NCBI GenBank assembly: GCA_001788925.1
Contig: MFXS01000022.1
Coordinates: 5,654 to 41,131, forward strand
Source of the DNA: Candidatus Peribacteria bacterium RIFCSPHIGHO2_01_FULL_55_13
GTDB lineage: Bacteria > Patescibacteriota > Gracilibacteria > Peribacterales > Peribacteraceae
Reading direction: 5' to 3'
DNA: 35,478 bases
The notes beneath the pieces were generated by a model, which did not search any database, was not told the DNA's origin, and worked only from the letters and a program-made list of their open reading frames with translations. Below, piece by piece: positions 26,314-33,904 of the stretch. Position numbers and translations under genes: made by a program. The first letter of the stretch is position 1. Every line of letters starts with the position of its first letter.

Positions 26314-27780
26314 ATGACACCATCTGGGGAGCAATCCCATTTCCCTCATTTCTCTCGGCGACGCAGGCTGGCGGAACAACGGTACATCCGGGACCGCTGG
26401 CGCGATTTTCTTTCCGTGGACCACCGCGGGATGATGACCATCGAAGGGGTGCCTGTGGACCGGATCGCAAAGCGCTTCGGAACGCCCGTGTATGTGATGG
26501 TGGAAAGCGAGATCCGCAGGCGCCTGAGGCGCTACAAACGGGCGGTGGGGGACAAGGTCAGCCTCGAGTACTGCGTGAAAGCCAACAGCAACCTCCAGAT
26601 CCTCCGTATCGCTCGCGAAGAAGGCTTCGATCTCGATTGCTCAAGCGTGGGTGAAGTGATCCTCGGCCTTCTCGCCGATTTCAAGCCGCGCCAGCTTACC
26701 TACACGAACCTGAACAAATCCGAGCAGGATTTGCACTTCGCCGTGAAAATGGGCGTCCAGAGCATCACGGCGGACAGCATCGAGGACCTGCAGCATATCG
26801 CTGCGACGGCCAAAAAACTTCGCACCCAGGTGCGTACGGTGATCCGCGTGAATCCGATGATCGAGATCCGCGGCTACAGCACCAAAGGCAACAAGTACGG
26901 CATTCCCTTGAAGCAGGTGATGGAGGCGGTGGACATCGCGGCGAAGAGCCCTTTTGTGGATTTCCGCGGCTTCCACTTCATGGGCGGGTACATCCACAGC
27001 ACCTGGACGCTTCGCACTGCGGCGCGCGTGCTTGTGAAGATCATCCGTGCCTGCCAGGACCGCAGAGTCCCGATCAAAACACTCTCCATGGGCGGAGGGT
27101 TTCCTGCGGCCATCGGTGATGAAATCGCATTTCCCATCGAAGACCTGAAATCTTTCCCGAAGTACTTCCAGCAGCTGATGGATCGCGAAGGCGTAACGAT
27201 GCCGGTACAGCTCATCTTCGAGCCGGGGAAGTCCGTCGTGCTCAACGCCGGTATCGGCCTCATGTACGTTGTCTCCAATAAAGAGATCCACCACCGCAAC
27301 CGCATGATCGTCGCCGACGGGTCTACCTATAACTTCATCCCGGATGCGCTGGTGCAGACCGATGTCCGCTATGACATCCTTCCGGCTTCCAAGATGTTCT
27401 CGCCGCGCGTGCACAAGGTGACCATCGGTGGCAATACCTGCGACGCGTGGGACCTTATCACCAAGGGCATCGAAATGCCGAAGCTCGAGGCGGGAGACAT
27501 CCTCGCGGCTATGGACGTGGGCGCCTACGCGCAGGTACTTGCCAACAACTTCAACACGATCCGGCGCGCTCCCGTCGTCCTGATCCATGAAAACGGCACC
27601 CTGAAGCAGATCCGGCGCCGTGACCGTTTCAGCGAGATGTTTGCTCCGGAGCTCGACGTGCTCAAAATGGCCGGACCCAACGAGATGGAGTACTACAACA
27701 ACCTCTACCGCGTGAACATCGACAAGATCTGGAAGGGGGGCAAAGGGAAGAAGAACGGGGCGGCGAAAAAAGGGAAATAA
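26314..27780 (+). CDS. Fold-type III PLP-dependent amino-acid decarboxylase, probably arginine decarboxylase-like
   Basis: A 488-aa alanine-racemase-fold decarboxylase of the diaminopimelate/ornithine/arginine group. The PLP lysine is K89 (EYCVKANSN). The phosphate-binding glycines are in SMGGGF (258-263), with EPGKS at 303-307, the active-site cysteine C376 (GGNTCDAWD) and DVGAY at 401-405. Substrate cannot be settled from motifs alone. Because agmatine deiminase and N-carbamoylputrescine amidase are in the same window, arginine is the best guess; diaminopimelate or ornithine remain possible. It is shorter than the ~630-residue SpeA and lacks its extra domains. The C-terminal tail is lysine/glycine-rich. 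Confidence 0.85.
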   Translation: MTPSGEQSHFPHFSRRRRLAEQRYIRDRWRDFLSVDHRGMMTIEGVPVDRIAKRFGTPVYVMVESEIRRRLRRYKRAVGDKVSLEYCVKANSNLQILRIAREEGFDLDCSSVGEVILGLLADFKPRQLTYTNLNKSEQDLHFAVKMGVQSITADSIEDLQHIAATAKKLRTQVRTVIRVNPMIEIRGYSTKGNKYGIPLKQVMEAVDIAAKSPFVDFRGFHFMGGYIHSTWTLRTAARVLVKIIRACQDRRVPIKTLSMGGGFPAAIGDEIAFPIEDLKSFPKYFQQLMDREGVTMPVQLIFEPGKSVVLNAGIGLMYVVSNKEIHHRNRMIVADGSTYNFIPDALVQTDVRYDILPASKMFSPRVHKVTIGGNTCDAWDLITKGIEMPKLEAGDILAAMDVGAYAQVLANNFNTIRRAPVVLIHENGTLKQIRRRDRFSEMFAPELDVLKMAGPNEMEYYNNLYRVNIDKIWKGGKGKKNGAAKKGK

Positions 27781-27803
27781 GGGAATGAAGAGATTGAATC
27801 GAT

Positions 27804-28379
27804 TTATACAGTTGTCAGAATCCCGGAGGGGATGGGTTGCCGGCAGAGCCGCTCCAGATGCGCCAGCAGGTTCTCGTAGGCATACATCAGCGTGGGCGGT
27901 TGGTCCTCTTTGATCTCGCGGAAGAAGGGAAGATAGAGATCGCGGGTGATCTGAAAGAGCTGCTCGCGTTTTTCCCGACTCAGCGCCCGCGTGGTTTCCA
28001 TATTGTGGATCCGGTCGGCCATTTTAATGAGGAGGATGCCGGGCTCCACGCTCTGCACCAGGCACATCTGCTTCAGATACCGCTTTTCCTGGTCCAGCTC
28101 GGATTCGCCGAAAAATTTCTCCGGCCGCGAAAGCCCCAGCACCGTGGTCGCAATCGGCCGCCCGACGCTTTTCACCAGATCCATATACGTCAGCTCCGTA
28201 TCTTCAATCACATCGTGGAGCACGGCTGCCGCGTAGATATTGCACGGCAGATGCGTGCTTGCGGCCATGAGGATCTCAATCACCGCGAGCGGATGCTCAA
28301 TGTAGGGGTTCCCGTCGGCCCTGTGCTGGTCGCGGTGGGCGCGCTCGGCGATGGCGGTAGCAAGAGACAATGGGACCAT
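27804..28379 (-). CDS. HD-domain phosphohydrolase, SpoT/MESH1-like
   Basis: A 191-aa protein from the ATG at 28379; the frame continues to 28436 through repeat DNA. It shows the RelA/SpoT-type HD signature: AHRDQHRADGNPYIEHPLAVIEIL, AAAVLHDVIEDTELTY (metal-binding HD) and LLIKMADRIHNMETTRAL. There is no synthetase, TGS or ACT domain, so it is a stand-alone hydrolase of the small-alarmone-hydrolase type, expected to remove pyrophosphate from (p)ppGpp or a similar nucleotide. It is convergent with the decarboxylase gene, 23 bp apart. A heptanucleotide repeat tract occupies its promoter region. Confidence 0.85.
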   Translation of the reverse strand: MVPLSLATAIAERAHRDQHRADGNPYIEHPLAVIEILMAASTHLPCNIYAAAVLHDVIEDTELTYMDLVKSVGRPIATTVLGLSRPEKFFGESELDQEKRYLKQMCLVQSVEPGILLIKMADRIHNMETTRALSREKREQLFQITRDLYLPFFREIKEDQPPTLMYAYENLLAHLERLCRQPIPSGILTTV

Positions 28380-28383
28380 GCGG

Positions 28384-28439
28384 AGAATTCGGAATGCGGA
28401 ATGAGAAATGAGCAATAAGAAATTAGGAATGGACAATGT
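28384..28439 (+). repeat. Heptanucleotide tandem tract upstream of the HD hydrolase
   Basis: Eight degenerate 7-bp units in register: agaattc, ggaatgc, ggaatga, gaaatga, gcaataa, gaaatta, ggaatgg, acaatgt (consensus GGAATGA). It lies directly upstream of the HD gene start, where its -10 and -35 boxes should be. Confidence 0.75.
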
Positions 28440-28576
28440 TCGGGGCGGAAGGGTGCAGGGGAGTGCGAATGGGAGCGCTATGGCTCACAAGGGAAAGGAC
28501 CGCCGCAATGTGGGCGACAAGCAGGAGGGTAAAGAGGGTGCCGGCGAGGAGGGGGGAACGCATGGCATCATCAAAT

Positions 28577-28610
28577 CGGGAATAGGGAGTGGGGAGTAGG
28601 GAGTCGGGAG
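28577..28610 (+). repeat. G-rich heptanucleotide tandem tract
   Basis: Five 7-bp units: gggaata, gggagtg, gggagta, gggagtc, gggagag (consensus GGGAGTA). It is related to the tracts in ligA and before hppA. Confidence 0.75.
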
Positions 28611-28637
28611 AGGTTAAAAATCGATAACGTATAATTA

Positions 28638-28681
28638 TGGCTTATGTAAGCCAAAAAAGACGTTCTTTGGGGTCGTGGAAC
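28638..28681 (+). repeat. 44-nt double-hairpin element, copy C
   Basis: Hairpin 1 TGGCTTATGTAAGCC, spacer AAAAAAGAC and hairpin 2 GTTCTTTGGGGTCGTGGAAC, with two U-G pairs and one mismatch. A TATAAT (28630-28635) ends 2 nt before it, so a transcript could begin within the first hairpin. Confidence 0.7.
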
Positions 28682-28693
28682 GGAGGGGGTACC

Positions 28694-28722
28694 TTGGCGT
28701 TTTTGGTCAAATAATCTATACT
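28694..28722 (+). promoter_or_regulatory. Promoter giving a probable leaderless transcript
   Basis: TTGGCG, a 17-bp spacer and TATACT. The ATG at 28729 begins 7 nt after the -10 box, at the expected transcription start. Confidence 0.6.
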
Positions 28723-28728
28723 GAATCG

Positions 28729-29232
28729 ATGGCAAAGTGTTCGCGTTCCAGCACAGAAGGGCCGGGCGAGCCCGATGAAAGCAAAAATGAAGAAGGTGTT
28801 CTCCCGGACATTATTCCGGTGCATCCAACTATTTGGAGGGTTCGCAATGCGCAACGTGAGATGAAGAGGGGATGGAACCGTTCCCTTCTTGGGTATTATA
28901 AGGAGCAGCTCGATCAGACGATCGAACGGGCGGTATTCGGCGGAGACATGAGCGCCATCGCGCATCTGCAGACGGAGTTTCAAGAATTTCGTGTCTTGCA
29001 AAATGCCATGCAGGGAGATCAACAGGCGCTAGCGACCGTCGCGGATGCGTTTGCGGAACTCGGCCGTTACGATTACGCCAGCGCATTCAACATCCTCGCA
29101 GGTCGCGGAGCGTGGTGTTGGGAGAGCATATACCGGAAAAAGATTGATACCCAAAATCGTGCACAGCTTCTGCGGCGTTTGCGAGGTATCATTCCTCAAT
29201 CTGACAAAGGGACAAGAAAAAAGAACGACTGA
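28729..29232 (+). CDS. Hypothetical helical protein, 167 aa
   Basis: I do not recognise this protein. The start follows directly on a good promoter; the frame upstream of it is promoter and repeat DNA. The N-terminal ~30 residues are polar and probably disordered. The rest is predicted to be helical (REMKRGWNRSLLGYYKEQLD, then LQTEFQEFRVLQNAMQGDQQ), and ALATVADAFAELGRYDYASAFNILA resembles a single TPR-like hairpin. The C-terminus is basic (GTRKKND). There is no signal peptide. Confidence 0.65.
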   Translation: MAKCSRSSTEGPGEPDESKNEEGVLPDIIPVHPTIWRVRNAQREMKRGWNRSLLGYYKEQLDQTIERAVFGGDMSAIAHLQTEFQEFRVLQNAMQGDQQALATVADAFAELGRYDYASAFNILAGRGAWCWESIYRKKIDTQNRAQLLRRLRGIIPQSDKGTRKKND

Positions 29233-29250
29233 GGATATCGACAATGCCGC

Positions 29251-29745
29251 ATGTTTCCGGGGAAAATGGTTGCCATGATTACTCCGCTTTCCACGGCCTA
29301 CCTGAAGACCGCCATGGGCCCCCTCAAGATCGTCGCTTCGGAGAGGGGGATTCTCACGGTGAACTTTGCCGTAAGCCTGGAGGAGTCCGATGAAGCGCTT
29401 CCGAAATTCCTCGAGCAGTGCGTCTCTGAAATAGAAGAATACTTCAGTGCCCGCCGCCGGGCGTTCTCCGTACCCCTTGTGGTGCGCGGGACCGATTTTC
29501 AGCAGCGGGTGTGGGACGCGCTTCTGGAAGTCCCCTTCGGGCAGACTCTGACCTACGGGCAGCTTGCTAAAGAGATCGGCAATCCCGGGGCTGTGAGAGC
29601 GGTGGGGACTGCGGTTGGCGATAATCCTTTGGCGATCATCATCCCTTGCCACCGGGTGCTTCCGGCGAGTGGCGGCATCGGGAACTACGCCTCGGGCAGC
29701 GATAAAAAGGAATGGCTACTAAAACATGAAGGGGTGGAGGTGTGA
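29251..29745 (+). CDS. ogt: Methylated-DNA--protein-cysteine methyltransferase
   Basis: A suicide repair protein that removes alkyl groups from O6-alkylguanine. The 164-aa frame contains TDFQQRVWDALLEVPFGQTLTYGQLA, the recognition helix with RAVGTAVGDNP, and the acceptor motif IIPCHRV with C133, followed by GIGNYASG. Family proteins usually begin a few residues before the equivalent of YLKTAMGPLKIVASE, so the ATG at 29275 (M9) is an equally good start. It is convergent with the following acidic-protein gene; the stops abut. Confidence 0.93.
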   Translation: MFPGKMVAMITPLSTAYLKTAMGPLKIVASERGILTVNFAVSLEESDEALPKFLEQCVSEIEEYFSARRRAFSVPLVVRGTDFQQRVWDALLEVPFGQTLTYGQLAKEIGNPGAVRAVGTAVGDNPLAIIIPCHRVLPASGGIGNYASGSDKKEWLLKHEGVEV

Positions 29746-30267
29746 TCAGCGCCACGTGAATTCTTCATCACCATCATCTGACGGTCCTTTCCAAGACTCT
29801 CCTTCATCATCGTCCTCTTCGTCATCCATCAGATCGTCATCATCAATAACTTCGAATAGTTCGGAAGCGCTCAAGATGGCGCGTACGGTTTCGTGTTCTT
29901 GTATATGCGCGCCGATGATGCGGATATTGAATCCGATTGAATCGTCTGCTAAATACCAGTGCAGATCGTGGTCTTCGTTTTCATACTCGTCTTCATCTGC
30001 ATTTTCGATCATTTTCACATCGATACGCATCGTTGCAGTAGCCAGCACATCTTTAAGGAGCACGCGAACCCAGTCGGTGATCAATTCTTCCCAGTCGCTT
30101 GCGTCCTCGTCATCTTCATCATCTTCATCCTCGACATCCCAATCATCATCATGACCCACCTCCCATTGCTGGAGGCACTTCTCAAGCTCTTCCTCCAACA
30201 GATCTTCCGCAAGCAGCAGACTTTCTTTCACTTGCACCGTACATGTGAATCGGTCAAAGGCTTCCAT
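29746..30267 (-). CDS. Highly acidic hypothetical protein, 173 aa
   Basis: I do not recognise a family. Two aspartate/glutamate-rich blocks (about 40-57 and 139-162) flank a globular middle: WEELITDWVRVLLKDVLATATMRIDVKMIEN and HWYLADDSIGFNIRIIGAHIQ, then a helix (ETVRAILSASELFEVIDD). It is probably cytoplasmic. The acidic runs could mimic nucleic acid or bind cations, which is speculation. The frame is free of stops despite low-complexity DNA, and no better frame overlaps it. Confidence 0.65.
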   Translation of the reverse strand: MEAFDRFTCTVQVKESLLLAEDLLEEELEKCLQQWEVGHDDDWDVEDEDDEDDEDASDWEELITDWVRVLLKDVLATATMRIDVKMIENADEDEYENEDHDLHWYLADDSIGFNIRIIGAHIQEHETVRAILSASELFEVIDDDDLMDDEEDDDEGESWKGPSDDGDEEFTWR

Positions 30268-30368
30268 GGAGGATCATTGTTGTAGAGCGCGAGCGGTATC
30301 TCAAGCATTTTGTGCGGAATCGCAGCACGGTGCGCAAAGTTGGCCGCCGGGATCAGTATTCCCAAAGA

Positions 30369-30393
30369 CAGCGGAAGATCGTATCTTCCGCTG
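30369..30393. terminator. Perfect 11-bp hairpin after hppA
   Basis: CAGCGGAAGAT-CGT-ATCTTCCGCTG lies 16 bp beyond the hppA stop. Only a weak T-run follows on the minus strand, so it may act as a 3'-end stabiliser or a weak terminator for hppA. Confidence 0.55.
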
Positions 30394-30409
30394 CTTCAGA
30401 ATTTCAACG

Positions 30410-32512
30410 TTAGATAAACAGTGTCGCCAGCGCCAGCGTCAACGTCGAGAAGAGCTTGATCAAGACGTGGAGCGAAGGTCCTGCCGTGTCCTTGAATGGA
30501 TCGCCGACGGTATCGCCGGTCACGGCTGCCTGGTGCGCCGGGCTTTTCTTGCCGCCGTGCGCTCCCGTCTCAATATACTTCTTGGCGTTGTCCCACGCAC
30601 CTCCGGCGTTGTTGAGGTAAGCGGCGAGGATGATGCCGACGATTGTGCCGACCATCAGGAGACCCGCGACTGCTTCCGCGCGGAAGACGACGCCGACGAT
30701 CACCGGAGCAAGCACCGCGACGACGCCCGGGATCACCATTTCCCGGAGCGCTGCCTTCGTGGCGATATCCACACAGGCGGCGTAGTCGGGTTCCTGGGAT
30801 CCGTCCATCAATCCTTTCTTCTCGCGGAACTGGCGGCGGACTTCTTCCACAATCACGCCGGCGGCGCGGCCGACAGCGCGGATCGTGAGTGACGTAAAGA
30901 AGAAGACGACCATCGCGCCGAGGAAGGCGCCGATGAAGACGTTCACTTTGGCGAGGTCCACCACGGTCAGGTTCGTCTCTTCCAGGAATGCCGAGAAGAG
31001 CAGGAAGGCGGCGAGTGCAGCGGAGCCCACAGCGTAGCCTTTCGTCAGGGCCTTGGTCGTGTTGCCGCAGGCGTCGAGTTCGTCGGTGACTTTCCGGGTC
31101 TCCTCCGAGCCCTTACTCATTTCCACGATGCCCCCGGCGTTATCCGTGATCGGTCCGAACATGTCCATGGCCAGGATGTAACCGACCACAGAAAGCATTC
31201 CGATCGTGGCGACAGCCGTGCCGTAGAGGCCTCCGTGCTCCAGCTCGGTTTGCATGCCGAGCCAGTGTGAGACGAAGAGAGAGGCACACACCGCGAGTAC
31301 AGTCAGCCCTGTGGATTCCATGCCGATCGCTGTCCCTGCGATAATGTTGGTGGCGTGCCCCGTGGTGCTGGCCTGAGCGATAGAGCGCACCGGGCGATAG
31401 TCTTTGCCGGTGTAATAGTCCGTGAGGTAGACGAAGGCGACGCTGGTGAGAAGTCCGGTCACGCCCGAGAGGAAGAACCAGAGCGCGGCGTTATCCGTCG
31501 TCAGGTTCATCAAAGAAGCGAACACCGAGGCGCTCGGAACCGTCGAGAGCATCGTGGCGCAGCAGACGTAGAGGATCACGGTTGTCAGAAGTGCCGTCAC
31601 CCAGAAGCCGCGCGTCATCGCGCCCATTGGCGAATCCCCTTTCTTCACGCGTACCGAGTACACGCCGATCACCGAGGCCACGAGTCCCAACGCGCAGATC
31701 ACGAGCGGGAAAAGAACTCCCTTGATGCCGAAGACCGGGAAGAGTGTGACGCCCAGGATCATCGCGCCGATGTTTTCGGCGGAGATGGATTCAAACAAAT
31801 CCGCTCCGCGACCGGCGCAATCTCCGACGTTGTCTCCCACAAGATCCGCGACGACAGCCGGGTTTCTGGGGTCATCCTCCGGAATGCCTGCCTCAATCTT
31901 TCCCACAAGGTCCGCTCCCACGTCCGCTGCTTTCGTGTAGATGCCTCCGCCGAGCTGTGCGAAGAGGGCGACAAAGCTTGCGCCGAATCCGTAGCCGATA
32001 ATGAGCGAAGGAATCCGCTCCGCGGGCGTCGAAAGGCCGTAGCGGTAGAGGAGGTAGAGGGCAGAAATGCCGAGCGGCGATAGGGCTGTGATGACGATGG
32101 CCGGCACGGTGCCTGCACGCAGAGACATCTTCAGGGCCGCGCCGAGTCCATGCTCCGCCGCTCCCGCTGTTTTCAAGTTTGCCTTCGTTGCGACGATCAT
32201 CGAAATGATTCCGGAGAGTCCCGAGAGGACTGCGCCAAGGAGAAACGCTCCTCCCACCTGCCACCCCTTGGTCAAGCCCTCGCCGCCTGCAAAGCCGTGC
32301 ACGAGGACGATACCTGCGGCAACAATCACCGAGAGCCAGGCAATCGTGCGGTACTGACGGCGGACGAAAGCACGGGAACCAGCCGAAATCGCCGCAGCGA
32401 CTTTCTGCATGGCGGCGGTGCCGTCGCCGGCTGCCTTCACTTGCTTCCAGAGAACGAGGCTCCAGAGGAGGGCTAATACGGCGATGATGGGTGCGATCAG
32501 TTCGATGGACAT
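30410..32512 (-). CDS. hppA: Membrane-bound proton-translocating pyrophosphatase, K+-independent type
   Basis: Couples hydrolysis of cytoplasmic pyrophosphate to H+ export across the cytoplasmic membrane. The 700-aa polytopic protein (about 16 spans) has the substrate-site signature [46 protein letters not shown] (quoted in part by DVGADLVGK and [10 protein letters not shown]), [10 protein letters not shown] and [10 protein letters not shown]. In [16 protein letters not shown], lysine and threonine stand at the two positions that mark the K+-independent family. The ATG at 32512 is preferred; the longer frame (to 32620) runs through a repeat tract. It lies 117 bp behind rsmE in the same direction. 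Confidence 0.95.
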   Translation of the reverse strand: MSIELIAPIIAVLALLWSLVLWKQVKAAGDGTAAMQKVAAAISAGSRAFVRRQYRTIAWLSVIVAAGIVLVHGFAGGEGLTKGWQVGGAFLLGAVLSGLSGIISMIVATKANLKTAGAAEHGLGAALKMSLRAGTVPAIVITALSPLGISALYLLYRYGLSTPAERIPSLIIGYGFGASFVALFAQLGGGIYTKAADVGADLVGKIEAGIPEDDPRNPAVVADLVGDNVGDCAGRGADLFESISAENIGAMILGVTLFPVFGIKGVLFPLVICALGLVASVIGVYSVRVKKGDSPMGAMTRGFWVTALLTTVILYVCCATMLSTVPSASVFASLMNLTTDNAALWFFLSGVTGLLTSVAFVYLTDYYTGKDYRPVRSIAQASTTGHATNIIAGTAIGMESTGLTVLAVCASLFVSHWLGMQTELEHGGLYGTAVATIGMLSVVGYILAMDMFGPITDNAGGIVEMSKGSEETRKVTDELDACGNTTKALTKGYAVGSAALAAFLLFSAFLEETNLTVVDLAKVNVFIGAFLGAMVVFFFTSLTIRAVGRAAGVIVEEVRRQFREKKGLMDGSQEPDYAACVDIATKAALREMVIPGVVAVLAPVIVGVVFRAEAVAGLLMVGTIVGIILAAYLNNAGGAWDNAKKYIETGAHGGKKSPAHQAAVTGDTVGDPFKDTAGPSLHVLIKLFSTLTLALATLFI

Positions 32513-32515
32513 AAT

Positions 32516-32538
32516 AAGGAGGGGGTAGGGCGTAGGGG
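32516..32538 (+). repeat. G-rich heptanucleotide tract upstream of hppA
   Basis: Three units (gggggta, gggcgta, ggggatt) lie just before the hppA ATG, of the same consensus as the tract in ligA. Confidence 0.6.
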
Positions 32539-32592
32539 ATTTCGCGTCATTATTGCATGCGATAGCCATCCCTGCGCGGAATTTGCGCAAGA

Positions 32593-32620
32593 AGGGTACG
32601 ACAGGGAGAGGGAATGTCAA
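32593..32620 (-). promoter_or_regulatory. Possible hppA promoter
   Basis: A perfect TTGACA on the minus strand (32615-32620) has only a poor -10 box (TACCCT) after 16 bp. The leader would be about 75 nt and contain the heptamer tract. Confidence 0.3.
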
Positions 32621-32629
32621 GATAGAGCG

Positions 32630-33328
32630 TTATCTCTGCAAGACCGTAAAACACCCGATTATTGCCGCCGTTTCGGCACGCAGCGTCAGCGCTCCGAGTG
32701 AAGCGATTGCAAAGCCTGCATCCTTTGCCTTCATCACTTCCTCCTCCGTCCATCCTCCTTCGGGGCCCACCCAGATGCCAAGAGGAGTTTGCTCGTTTGC
32801 TGGTTTGCTCGTTTGCTGGTTTGTGAGCGTATGGAAAAAGAGGTTTCTCGTATTTTTGCCTTCCTCTAGTGCTCGGTCGAATTCCATGGGTTCCGATATC
32901 ACCGGGACAATACCCCGGCCGGACTGCTCGGCGGCTTCGCGGGCAATCATCCGAAGCCGCTCCATCTTGAGACCGGTCTTCACGGTACGCGTAGTGACAA
33001 TCGGGATGATCGCTTTGATCCCAAGCTCGGTGCATTTCTGGACGACCCACTCGAAATTCTCGCGTTTGAGGACTGCGCAGTAGAGCGTGACTGATCGATC
33101 TGGTTCAGCACCCACGGGATGCTGCGATTCCAGCTGCACTGTCGCATGCTTGCGATCCAGAGACCGCAGTGTGCCTTTCACTTCCATACCTTTGCCGTCG
33201 CAAAGCACGACAGTATCTCCCGTATGGAGCCTCAGGACTTTTGTCCATTGGTGAAGTAGATCAGGATCGCTGATGATGCCATTGCTCTGCGACAGGTCTA
33301 GAGCGGTGATAAAGCGGTGCAGACGCAT
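32630..33328 (-). CDS. rsmE: 16S rRNA (uracil-N3)-methyltransferase RsmE
   Basis: A SPOUT-class enzyme that methylates U1498 of 16S rRNA using SAM. The 232-aa protein has the N-terminal PUA-like domain (HQWTKVLRLHTGDTVVLCDGKG), then KRENFEWVVQKCTELGIKAIIPI and the knot motifs IWVGPEGGWTEEE and LGALTLRAETAAI. A polar insertion (LTNQQTSKPANEQTP, about 167-181) is encoded by an 8-bp tandem repeat. It is divergent from the next gene, 107 bp apart. Confidence 0.93.
   Translation of the reverse strand: MRLHRFITALDLSQSNGIISDPDLLHQWTKVLRLHTGDTVVLCDGKGMEVKGTLRSLDRKHATVQLESQHPVGAEPDRSVTLYCAVLKRENFEWVVQKCTELGIKAIIPIVTTRTVKTGLKMERLRMIAREAAEQSGRGIVPVISEPMEFDRALEEGKNTRNLFFHTLTNQQTSKPANEQTPLGIWVGPEGGWTEEEVMKAKDAGFAIASLGALTLRAETAAIIGCFTVLQR
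32787..32824 (+). repeat. Octanucleotide tandem repeat inside rsmE
   Basis: Four perfect-to-near-perfect units alternating gtttgctc and gtttgctg, plus a partial gtttgt. A change of one unit would shift the rsmE frame. Confidence 0.8.
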
Positions 33329-33380
33329 GGAACGATTGTACAGTGCGGAGTAAGGAGTCTCGATATTTGTGGGGAATGCC

Positions 33381-33409
33381 TTGCCAGCGTGGATGATTTC
33401 TTTTACATT
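33381..33409 (+). promoter_or_regulatory. Promoter of the 152-aa gene
   Basis: TTGCCA, a 17-bp spacer and TACATT, with a predicted leader of about 20 nt and no Shine-Dalgarno sequence. Confidence 0.45.
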
Positions 33410-33435
33410 TCACACCTTCTTTCCTCTCTAATATT

Positions 33436-33894
33436 ATGAGCAATGAAAATGGAGTTGATGTCGGTATTCTCTCTCGACATATAGAAGGGCGTGCTCTCGC
33501 TTCTGATACAGCTCAAGAATTATTTGATTCCGTAGGTGCATTAACCGATGAAGGTACAATTCGAGAAATATTCTTACCCCATCTAGATGCTTTCATTCGC
33601 GCAATTGATAGCTTGAAATACGGAAAAAAGGAAAAATTGTCACACAACGTAGAGGATGGATGGTCTCTTGAGACACTCAAATCTGAGCTACAGAATCAAA
33701 ACGCTGATGCACAATTAGTTGCTGCTCGTCTGCTACGAGATATCGTTAGAAATGGTAAGACGATTGGCCTGTTCATACAAAGCATTGGTGCTCCGAAGGC
33801 AGTTGCTCAAGTGCCAGTAGAACCACCTGCGGTTGCGTCTTCCGATGCTGCGACAGATGCCAGTAGTGCAGGCTCAGCAATAGGTACACCATAG
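33436..33894 (+). CDS. Hypothetical protein, 152 aa
   Basis: I do not recognise it. There is no signal peptide or membrane span. The first ~115 residues are helical (TIREIFLPHLDAFIRAIDSL, then DAQLVAARLLRDIVRN). The tail is a low-complexity Ala/Pro/Ser/Asp stretch (PPAVASSDAATDASSAGSA) that is probably disordered. It is A+T-richer than its neighbours. Confidence 0.6.
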   Translation: MSNENGVDVGILSRHIEGRALASDTAQELFDSVGALTDEGTIREIFLPHLDAFIRAIDSLKYGKKEKLSHNVEDGWSLETLKSELQNQNADAQLVAARLLRDIVRNGKTIGLFIQSIGAPKAVAQVPVEPPAVASSDAATDASSAGSAIGTP

Positions 33895-33904
33895 CCTCCG
33901 CCGT

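Larger units (their letters stand above)
28440..28728. other. Non-coding region with repeats and a promoter
   Basis: I see no gene here. It holds a G-rich heptamer tract (28577-28610), double-hairpin copy C (28638-28681) and a promoter (28694-28722). The purine-rich + strand part (28450-28575) gives an open frame without coding character. Confidence 0.6.

Noticed and set aside
26641-27588. A 315-codon open frame on the minus strand
   Set aside because: It is the antisense shadow of the PLP decarboxylase, which has K89 and the other catalytic motifs.
28384-28610. Repeat tracts as a CRISPR array
   Set aside because: Units are 7 bp, degenerate and directly adjacent, with no spacers, and no cas gene is in the window.
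28638-28681. Element copy C as a riboswitch leader
   Set aside because: The downstream promoter at 28694-28722 makes its own start at the ATG, and the other two copies do not precede a gene in the same direction.
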